A stretch of 8,503 bases of DNA from Dialister sp. (GTDB lineage Bacteria; Bacillota; Negativicutes; Veillonellales; Dialisteraceae), in assembly GCA_022722495.1 (NCBI GenBank), contig JAIJLI010000065.1, positions 1 to 8,503 on the forward strand, written 5' to 3'. The position numbers were made by a program, and so were the translations under genes. This document shows positions 1 to 5,457 of this stretch, piece after piece. Each line of letters begins with the position of its first letter. Positions within the stretch are counted from its first letter, which is position 1. Under the pieces are notes generated by a model. The model had not been told where the DNA came from, made no database searches, and saw nothing but the letters and a program-made list of their open reading frames with translations.

Positions 1-570
1 ACGTGCTTCTATCTCTGCTGTCAATGGGGACTTTATCAGTTCTTCTTGCATTCCCCAGATGCTGTCCTGGGCAGCCTTTCTCAGGATGTAGTCCATCGTT
101 GACTTGGGCGTATTGTCCTTGACGAGCTTCCCAATCATCAGGTCTTCCATCCTTTGTGCAACGTATGCGTATGCCAAATCCTCGCCACAGGCTTTCGACA
201 AAGCGTCATATTTGCTTCGTCCAATTTCCTTCACCACGGCATTGCGCCACTCGCCGGCAAGAAGAGCCAAGTCCTTCACGATGTTTTTGTCCTTCCATAT
301 CTTCTGGTTGCACATCTCCAAGTAGTCCTCTGTGGTTTTGCTGTTCCATTTGCCTGTCTGTTTCAGCACAAATTCCGTGTTGTCGGCATACGGATTGGCA
401 GAAGCAAGCACTCCTGCCAAACTGCTCTGGTATCTGCCTCTTTCCTCCAGTTGCTTGTGCGTCAAGTCATCTCGCACCTGTTTCATCACAGGTGCCAGCT
501 TGCCGTCAAAATATCCTTGAAGGCAATACTCCAGTTCGGCAAAGCGTGTCGGGTTCTTGATTGTACTCAT
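1..570 (-). CDS. Unrecognised protein, 3' part beyond the window edge (partial, at least 190 aa)
   Basis: Reading leftward from an ATG at 570, 190 codons stay open to base 1, so the C-terminus is missing. I do not recognise the family. The protein starts MSTIKNPTRFAELEYCLQGY, has no signal peptide or membrane segment, and looks soluble and mostly helical, with many charged residues and several Trp (positions 75, 92, 108, 172). Its start overlaps the stop of the preceding frame as TAATG, so translation is probably coupled to that gene. This start is favoured because of the overlap and because no upstream in-frame start would avoid deep overlap. Its place at the distal end of a transfer-type operon suggests an element-specific function, but nothing in the sequence shows which. 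The existence of the gene is well supported (570 bases open, same strand, coupled start); the function is unknown. Confidence 0.85.
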   Translation of the reverse strand, partial: MSTIKNPTRFAELEYCLQGYFDGKLAPVMKQVRDDLTHKQLEERGRYQSSLAGVLASANPYADNTEFVLKQTGKWNSKTTEDYLEMCNQKIWKDKNIVKDLALLAGEWRNAVVKEIGRSKYDALSKACGEDLAYAYVAQRMEDLMIGKLVKDNTPKSTMDYILRKAAQDSIWGMQEELIKSPLTAEIEAR

Positions 571-908
571 TATAGCGTTACGTTTAGTTGACCTAATATC
601 TGTTCTCTTGTCTGCTCGATGGCTTGGTGATACACTTCCATCTGTTTTGGAAAGTATTCCTCCAGCCAAGCGTTCTTCTCTATTCTGTCATGGATGAAGA
701 GGATGGCTTGCTGCAGTTCTATCTCCACGGAGCATTCTCCTTCCTCTCGGTTATTGAACCACGCCTTTGTCCACCATCTCACTCCTGCACGGTCGGGATA
801 GACGCTTACCACTCTGGGAATGTCGAAGCTCTGAACATCGATGTTCAATTCTGCGAGAGGGTCGATGATGCCACTTGTCCTTACGGCTTCGTCATGGAGT
901 TTTTTTTT
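570..908 (-). CDS. C-terminal part of the M23-like protein, in the -1 frame (frameshifted segment)
   Basis: This frame continues the M23-like protein after a run of nine A on the coding strand. From the run it encodes about 110 residues, starting KKLHDEAVRTSG and ending ILGQLNVTL, with an aromatic WWTKAWFNN stretch and a helical, charged C-terminus. The frame is open further upstream to an ATG at 998, but there it runs inside the M23-like coding sequence in another frame, so I do not accept 998 as the natural start. No convincing start of its own lies near 908. A shift of -1 at the A run joins the two parts into one protein of about 379 residues. The stop overlaps the next gene's ATG (TAATG), the kind of junction seen between real neighbours, which argues that this segment is or recently was translated. 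It could be a disrupted gene, a sequencing error in the homopolymer, or programmed/transcriptional slippage. Confidence 0.72.
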   Translation of the reverse strand, partial: KKKLHDEAVRTSGIIDPLAELNIDVQSFDIPRVVSVYPDRAGVRWWTKAWFNNREEGECSVEIELQQAILFIHDRIEKNAWLEEYFPKQMEVYHQAIEQTREQILGQLNVTL

Positions 909-1708
909 AGAACTTCGCTCAATGTGGACAGATAGATGCCATGCCGCAATGCCAGATAGTTCAAGAAATCTGCTATCAGCAGGTTCTGCACCTTGCAAGC
1001 CAAGGGCATAGCTCTCTGCCCGATGCCTAACGGATTACTGATGGATGGCATAGCTTCATAGAAATAGTGTTTCGCTGCTGATAGCGAAAAGATGTTTCTC
1101 AGCGACTGCTCGGTATGTTGCGGTGTCACATACATCCCTCGATACAGGTCTTCCATATACGATGGCATGAAGCGCAGCATCAGTTCTTCTATCTCTTTCT
1201 GATCTTTGTCATACTGTGTGGCAATATTCATGTCGTAGGTCTCAAACTCAGGGAAACCAGTCTTACCGGTCTGTTCCATTGCCTTCACATTGCCATATAG
1301 CATGGTCAGGAAATCAATCGGATTGATTTCCTTGCCGTCAAACTTTACCTCGAAATGTAGTCTGTCGCCGCTCAATGCCACGATGTTTCCTGCCTTCACG
1401 CTTTGCCCGAAGTTCACGAACACGTTGGCAAGATGGGCGTAGGTCACTTCATACTTGCCGTAGCGTATCACTTGGTAGATACCGTGTGTCGCATCATTGC
1501 CAATGCCCGATACCGTTCCGCTTGCCAAGGCTGACAGCAGATAGTGGTTTGCTTCAAAGTCGAGTCCGTGATGGAAAAATATGTCTCCTGTTACAGGATG
1601 CTTCTGTTTTCCATAGCCAAGTGTCAGTTCCACGTCCTTGCCTCGCTCCTCAAAGGGCATGCAAAAGCCGCTTTTTGATTGCAGCATCATTTCTTCTGTA
1701 TATCTCAT
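881..1708 (-). CDS. M23-fold (LytM-like) protein with an altered active site; N-terminal part of a frameshifted gene
   Basis: This is a peptidase family M23 fold at about residues 14-135. M23 enzymes are zinc endopeptidases that cut peptidoglycan cross-bridges. Visible landmarks: HHGLD at 46-50 (zinc ligands H46 and D50), the YAHL motif with H92, and GDRLHFEV at 114-121, where the usual HxH is R116-L-H118. H118 can still bind zinc, but the catalytic His of that motif is replaced by Arg, so activity is doubtful. There is no signal peptide, unusual for a cell-wall enzyme. Residues 140-275 form a helical region I do not recognise. In this frame the protein ends at 275 aa just after an A9 run, and the rest of the gene follows in the -1 frame. 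The gene starts 20 bp after the preceding stop. It may be a structural or scaffolding M23 homologue in the transfer apparatus. Confidence 0.85.
   Translation of the reverse strand: MRYTEEMMLQSKSGFCMPFEERGKDVELTLGYGKQKHPVTGDIFFHHGLDFEANHYLLSALASGTVSGIGNDATHGIYQVIRYGKYEVTYAHLANVFVNFGQSVKAGNIVALSGDRLHFEVKFDGKEINPIDFLTMLYGNVKAMEQTGKTGFPEFETYDMNIATQYDKDQKEIEELMLRFMPSYMEDLYRGMYVTPQHTEQSLRNIFSLSAAKHYFYEAMPSISNPLGIGQRAMPLACKVQNLLIADFLNYLALRHGIYLSTLSEVLKKNSMTKP
899..908 (-). other. A9 run with in-frame A_AAA_AAC: frameshift or slippage site
   Basis: On the coding strand, nine A are followed by C. In the frame of the upstream M23-like gene the codons are CTA AAA AAA AAC, so the last seven bases form A_AAA_AAC, a heptamer of the known X_XXY_YYZ -1 slippery class. 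Slipping back one base gives AAA CTC CAT and enters the long downstream frame. Without slippage, translation ends seven codons later at a TAA (883-881). A run of nine A could equally promote RNA polymerase slippage, be a one-base deletion from ten A, or be a sequencing error. I see no clear stimulatory hairpin or Shine-Dalgarno-like enhancer, which weakens the case for efficient programmed ribosomal frameshifting. Confidence 0.5.
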
Positions 1709-1728
1709 GTTGTTGTCGTTTTATGTTT

Positions 1729-2388
1729 TTATCGTTTAATGCCGCCACTGCGTGCGGTCGCTTCTGCTTCGTTTACGTTTCTTCCCTGACCTCCATCACC
1801 ACTGACAATGTTCTTGATATTTGAATTGTTGCCGATGAGCATCATGCCGAGCATGGCTCCTGCTATCTTGCCAAGCCATCCGAAACGTCCGAAGGTGAGA
1901 AACGCTGCTGTCACCAGTCCTGCAAGGCTCAGTCCCGACACATTGCCTTTCCCTAAGTTCTTGAAGAAGTTACCAAACATCTCCAGTCCGTTTCCTCCGA
2001 AGATGCCACGGAAGAAGTTACTCATGCCGCTCCACTTGCTGTTGATGTCGCCCATGGCATCATTCACCGCATCCACGGCTTCCCCTGCCTTGTTCTTCAA
2101 TCCTTTCACATCTTCCACGGCTTCGGATATTTTCTCCGTAGTGTCTTTTCCGACCACCACGTCACTGGCTATCTCCACCATACTCTTGTCGTTGACAAGG
2201 TTCTGCCATGCCACATATCCTGCTGCGCTGCCCACAGCGGCTGTTTTCATCGCACTTCCTGCGCCTCTTAGTGCTTGGGTGGGATGCACAGCCGTATTGC
2301 TTGCAGATTTCAGTCCTTGCTTGGCGACACTACCTGCACCTTTCAAGGCACTGCCGCCATACTTCGCTATTTTTGCCCATATACTCAT
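1729..2388 (-). CDS. Gly/Ala-rich hydrophobic protein of unknown function, probably membrane-associated
   Basis: A 219-residue protein I cannot assign to a family. The N-terminal 60 residues are rich in Gly, Ala, Ser and Lys (GGSALKGAGSVAKQGLKSAS at 11-30) and could form an amphipathic helix. Residues 68-115 are charged and probably coiled. Residues 120-150 are Gly/Phe-rich (NFFRGIFGGNG). Residues 152-167 and 170-186 are two short hydrophobic segments separated by a Gly-Arg turn, compatible with a membrane hairpin. The C-terminus is polar. There is no cleavable signal peptide. It follows the second secreted VirB5-like gene after 18 bp and precedes the M23-like gene by 20 bp, so it may act in the cell envelope with them (inference from context). 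Composition resembles small channel- or tail-associated hydrophobic proteins, but no motif is diagnostic. Confidence 0.82.
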   Translation of the reverse strand: MSIWAKIAKYGGSALKGAGSVAKQGLKSASNTAVHPTQALRGAGSAMKTAAVGSAAGYVAWQNLVNDKSMVEIASDVVVGKDTTEKISEAVEDVKGLKNKAGEAVDAVNDAMGDINSKWSGMSNFFRGIFGGNGLEMFGNFFKNLGKGNVSGLSLAGLVTAAFLTFGRFGWLGKIAGAMLGMMLIGNNSNIKNIVSGDGGQGRNVNEAEATARSGGIKR

Positions 2389-2406
2389 AGTCGTATCTTT
2401 TTGTAG

Positions 2407-3081
2407 TTATTTGATCTTTCCGTTTCGCTTCCATCTGTTCATGCAGTCCTTCACGATGGTTTTCTTGTCTGCCTTGTCATGACTTCCTTCTTCTATCTCT
2501 GCCCAGATGTCTGTCATCGAGGTGTACTTCACTGCTTTCGTCAACCGTTGCAGCTTTTTGTTCATCACCTTCAGCTTGGGGCGGATGCCGAAAACGATTT
2601 CCACTCGTTCCTTCTCGGTCATCTTGTTGCCTGACAAGCAGACCAGCCTGATGTCATTTACTATCTCCACGCTGCCCATTATCAACTCACGGTAGATTTT
2701 ATTGCGTTTAGCGGACAGTGCCACAGCAAGGGCATTGCTCGGATGTTTGTCCAGTTGCTTAGTGAAACCTCCCAAGTTATCCACCAATCGGTCTATCTCA
2801 TGGTAAAAACCATATACCTGTGCAGCATACACCACGATGGAGCGGAACGAGTCCAAATAGTTGTTGAAATCTCGTTGCAGATTGGTGGTTCCTTCCACTT
2901 CCTCTTTCAACCAGATATGTCCAGTGGTCTGCATCAGCATCACCTTCTCCTGGTTCTTCAACTCCTTTTCTGCCTTGTCTGTATATGCGTATATCATTCC
3001 TGCCAATACAGGGTCGTTCTGGGCTTGCACCTTGCAGACAGAAAGCAGCATGATGCCAAAGCAAAATATCCATGTTCTCAT
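2407..3081 (-). CDS. Secreted helical protein, VirB5/TrbJ-like (paralogue B)
   Basis: A 224-residue protein with a signal peptide: MRTWIFCFG then a hydrophobic core, probable cleavage after VQA at 20, mature N-terminus QNDPV. The rest is nearly all helix. It is a clear paralogue of the gene just upstream: NNYLDS (73-78), KHPSN (112-116), KLKVMNKKLQRL (169-180), the YTSMTDIW block (186-193) and RWKR (216-219) all have counterparts there at a near-constant offset. Signal peptide, size, helicity and the phrase KMTEKERVEI near the C-terminal third recall the DUF4141/TrbJ/VirB5 group of conjugation proteins, which sit at the surface or tip of the transfer channel. That assignment is inference; a periplasmic protein outside this family is possible. 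It starts 20 bp after the paralogue's stop with an A-rich leader. Confidence 0.83.
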   Translation of the reverse strand: MRTWIFCFGIMLLSVCKVQAQNDPVLAGMIYAYTDKAEKELKNQEKVMLMQTTGHIWLKEEVEGTTNLQRDFNNYLDSFRSIVVYAAQVYGFYHEIDRLVDNLGGFTKQLDKHPSNALAVALSAKRNKIYRELIMGSVEIVNDIRLVCLSGNKMTEKERVEIVFGIRPKLKVMNKKLQRLTKAVKYTSMTDIWAEIEEGSHDKADKKTIVKDCMNRWKRNGKIK

Positions 3082-3101
3082 ACTCGAATGCTTTTATATT
3101 A

Positions 3102-3800
3102 TTATGGTGTACTTACTTTGGCTGCTCTTCGCCACCGCCCCAATGCTTGCGTAGCAATCTCACCATTACTCCTATCTATCATCCCTGCCGTGATATTGTT
3201 CCACACATCACTCATGGTATAGTAGCGGATGCTCAGATACAGTTTATTGAGCTTCTTCTGAAATGCTGATAGTTTGTCGTTCAATGCCCACAAGGTTTTG
3301 GAGCGGTCTGCTCCTGTCAGCATATTCTCCGTTCCACCTTTTGCCACGGCATCATTCAGCAGATTGAAAACCGATACCAATTCCGTTGCCGTCTCGATAT
3401 ACAGGTTGTTCATGCTCATACTTGCCACAACACCCTGCGGATTATTGGCAATAGCTGTCTTCAACTTGGCGAGCGTGATGAAAATCTTCACGCCATCATC
3501 ATACAGATGGGTACATGCTTTCAGCGAAGAGGCATAGCCGTTCACTGATTTCAAGTAGCTGTTGTACTTCTTCTCCCATTTGTGTATCTGGTTAAACTCG
3601 GCAGCCATTGTATTCTGCAACAACGCCGTCTTGGTCTGTCCGTTGATTTGCTTTTCAACCTCACTGTTGATAAGTTCATTGCCTTCTGCCAGTGCCATCC
3701 ATTCCAAGGGATTGGATGACACCAATTGTGCCTTGGCTTCCGATGCCGTTGCAATGCCGATAATTGCCATCAACCATATCTTACCTATTTGTAATCTCAT
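3102..3800 (-). CDS. Secreted helical protein, VirB5/TrbJ-like (paralogue A)
   Basis: A 232-residue exported protein. The signal peptide is MRLQIGKIW plus a hydrophobic core with likely cleavage after AKA at 24, leaving QLVSS. The mature part is helical. Shared blocks with the next gene are NSYLKS (80-85), NNPQG (119-123), KLSAFQKKLNKL (176-187), YYTMSDVW (193-200) and RWRR (222-225), so the two genes arose by tandem duplication and have diverged strongly. A role as a VirB5/TrbJ-like periplasmic or surface component of a type IV secretion-type conjugation channel is inferred from size, export, helicity and neighbours. The first 20 bases overlap the end of the PH-domain gene, indicating translational coupling. 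The start is fixed by the Lys/Arg-containing n-region directly before the hydrophobic core. Confidence 0.83.
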   Translation of the reverse strand: MRLQIGKIWLMAIIGIATASEAKAQLVSSNPLEWMALAEGNELINSEVEKQINGQTKTALLQNTMAAEFNQIHKWEKKYNSYLKSVNGYASSLKACTHLYDDGVKIFITLAKLKTAIANNPQGVVASMSMNNLYIETATELVSVFNLLNDAVAKGGTENMLTGADRSKTLWALNDKLSAFQKKLNKLYLSIRYYTMSDVWNNITAGMIDRSNGEIATQALGRWRRAAKVSTP

Positions 3801-4269
3801 TGATGCTCCTCCTGCGTTTGCTGGTTTCTACTCGTTCTCTGATGGTTGTTACCAAGTTTTCCTTCATCGGTACTCCGATAATGTCAAGCCTTGGTGTCGT
3901 TCTGTCTCCAGAATATATGCACACGGTTTTCAATCGGAATAGTTGCTGCATGAAAGTTTGACTTTCGTTGAAATCCACCACACGGTATAGTTCCTGATAA
4001 TCTACTTCACGATGAAACACGCCATGCTCAAACACTAATTGTTCGTTACTGATGATGTACCGCATCCTGCATAGATAGACCATTCGATATGCCAAACATA
4101 GGGAAAACAAGAGCGAGAGGACAAACACCAAAGTGGAGAGGACGGCATCATCAATACCTGCATATACAAAACCTACACTTATAAGCACAAGCAAGTGCAG
4201 CTCGTTTATCACAAACTGCATCCAATGGGGCTTGATGATGATGTTTCTATACCGATATGTCTGCTGCAT
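3781..4269 (-). CDS. Membrane protein with a bacterial PH domain (bPH2, YdbT-like)
   Basis: About 162 residues with two hydrophobic segments near 20-37 and 43-66, followed by a bacterial pleckstrin-homology domain of the bPH2/YdbS-YdbT type at about 67-146. Typical landmarks: MRYIISNEQLVFEHGVF (69-85), where the strand pattern RYxISNEQLxxxxG is characteristic, then VDYQELYRVVDF and the closing strand DIIGVPM. The tail is basic (KRRR at 151-154). Such proteins sit in the cytoplasmic membrane; their ligands are mostly unknown. A longer reading from a GTG at 4293 is possible, but the ATG at 4269 has an AAGGAG four bases upstream and is preferred. It lies between the Toprim gene (30-bp gap) and the first secreted paralogue (20-bp overlap). 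It may anchor part of the transfer apparatus to the membrane, which is inference from context. Confidence 0.85.
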   Translation of the reverse strand: MQQTYRYRNIIIKPHWMQFVINELHLLVLISVGFVYAGIDDAVLSTLVFVLSLLFSLCLAYRMVYLCRMRYIISNEQLVFEHGVFHREVDYQELYRVVDFNESQTFMQQLFRLKTVCIYSGDRTTPRLDIIGVPMKENLVTTIRERVETSKRRRSINEITNR

Positions 4270-4273
4270 AGTT

Positions 4274-4279
4274 CTCCTT
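4274..4279 (-). promoter_or_regulatory. Shine-Dalgarno site deciding the PH-gene start
   Basis: The coding strand reads AAGGAG, four bases before the ATG at 4269. It is one of the few clear Shine-Dalgarno motifs in the window and favours this ATG over the in-frame GTG eight codons upstream. Confidence 0.6.
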
Positions 4280-4299
4280 TTTGATAATGACACCGTGCT

Positions 4300-5457
4300 T
4301 CATCTGCGAAAGCCCGATGTCCGTTCCTCTCTTTCTTGCTGTTTGGCTTGCTCTTGTTGCCTCTCAGCCTCTTGCGCCTTGGCGAACTCGAAATAGTCGA
4401 AGTCTATCTCTCCTTGGTCTATCAACCGTTGGTCTCGTTTGCCAAGCAAGGCATCGTTCCAGTCTTTGTATTGTCCCAAAGGATGAAAGGCTTGCACCGT
4501 GAAGTCTGCAAATCCCATTTCCTTGGCGATTGCTTTGAAGTTCTTCACAAAGCCACGTCCTGCCTCGTCTTTGTCAAAGCCCAAATAATGGTTCGCTTGT
4601 CTGGTCTCTTCCAGCATTCCCTTTATTTGCCCCTTTGTCGGTGTACCTCCGGTCGAGACATACACGTTCTTCACTGGATTGATTTGGTACTCTGCCATAG
4701 CATCGTAGGCACTCTCGAACCATAGAATATTTGTGGCTTCTTTCAATGACTTACCTGTCAGGTTGGCTATCCACAATCCTTCACTGCTGTTGCTTCCTTC
4801 CGCCTTGCCCTTGTATGCCTTGCCGTCCTCTCGTCTCGGTCTGCCTCGCTCTTCCAATCCAACGATACTGTCCGGCTTGGACGGCAAGGATAGTGGAAAG
4901 GCGAGATTGGCAAAGCTCAATCCGTCATTTCGATGCTTGGTCGCCAAGAAGAAATGCTTGTAAAAGGCGAACTGTGTCCCCATGTTGATGCCTCTTTCCT
5001 TGAAGTAAGGATAGTGTTTCCGTTGGGTGTCCTTTTCCCTTGGGTTGAAACGCAAGATGTCATAGTCTGACAGGTTGAAGGGCTTGGCATCTCGCTTGGG
5101 TTCTGCCACTCTGCTTTCACGCACATCAATGGGATTATTCAACAGTCTGTTGCATACAACATTCACCAGTCTGTCCAATGACATCCCTGGCTTATAGTCG
5201 TCAAACAGCGTAGGATGCTCCTTGATGAAGCCTATAACGTTGTAGTTTTTCTGTTCTGGTGGCTGAAAACAACACTTGCCATTGCCAGTGACAATGAACT
5301 TGTCGCCTCTCACTCGCTGCCCATGGCTGTCTACCTTTACATACGACGGATAGCGCAAGCCATCTCGTTTGTTCAACTGATAGCCTGCGTCCACCAACAA
5401 CTCCTGTATGTTCAGACGCTGCAAGAAATCATTATATGTCAGTTCGTTGTTTGCCAT
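4300..5457 (-). CDS. Toprim-domain primase-like protein
   Basis: A 385-residue protein with a DnaG-type Toprim fold in its C-terminal half: WFESAYDAMAEY (246-257) holds the conserved Glu E249, STGGTPT (268-274) is the following loop, and GFDKDEAG (293-300) supplies the metal-binding Asp pair D295/D297. KDWNDAL (331-337) is a motif often seen at the end of Toprim domains in mobile-element primases. The N-terminal part (35-80) has the outline of a CHC2 zinc-binding domain (YPSYVKV, KFIVTGNGKCCF, NVIGFIKE) but lacks the Cys/His ligand set, with only C62 and C63. There is no helicase or separate polymerase domain. The tail (360-378) is a Gln/Glu-rich helix. Its start overlaps the preceding gene by 19 bp. 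Likely role: priming or processing of element DNA during transfer or replication (inference); nicking activity cannot be excluded. Confidence 0.87.
   Translation of the reverse strand: MANNELTYNDFLQRLNIQELLVDAGYQLNKRDGLRYPSYVKVDSHGQRVRGDKFIVTGNGKCCFQPPEQKNYNVIGFIKEHPTLFDDYKPGMSLDRLVNVVCNRLLNNPIDVRESRVAEPKRDAKPFNLSDYDILRFNPREKDTQRKHYPYFKERGINMGTQFAFYKHFFLATKHRNDGLSFANLAFPLSLPSKPDSIVGLEERGRPRREDGKAYKGKAEGSNSSEGLWIANLTGKSLKEATNILWFESAYDAMAEYQINPVKNVYVSTGGTPTKGQIKGMLEETRQANHYLGFDKDEAGRGFVKNFKAIAKEMGFADFTVQAFHPLGQYKDWNDALLGKRDQRLIDQGEIDFDYFEFAKAQEAERQQEQAKQQEREERTSGFRR

Noticed and set aside
154..591. A + strand open frame of 145 codons at the left edge
   Set aside because: It is antisense to the open leftward frame 570-1, which is coupled by TAATG and continues the operon; the + frame has no plausible context.
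909..998. ATG at 998 as the start of the downstream -1 frame gene
   Set aside because: It would overlap the M23-like coding sequence by over 110 bases in another frame, and the residues before the A run (for example the SVHIERSSK part) are an out-of-frame reading of that gene; continuation through the A run fits better.
1808..2482. A 224-codon open frame on the + strand
   Set aside because: It lies antisense to the Gly/Ala-rich gene and the end of the second secreted gene, has no family features and breaks the operon; it is a shadow frame.
4093..4100. Leftward TATGTTTG (-7-like) inside the PH gene as an internal promoter
   Set aside because: Single match with no convincing -33 element, inside coding sequence and about 290 bp from the next start; expected by chance in this length.
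4270..4293. GTG at 4293 as the start of the PH-domain gene
   Set aside because: The ATG at 4269 has an AAGGAG just upstream, and the extra eight residues would be encoded by the Shine-Dalgarno region itself.
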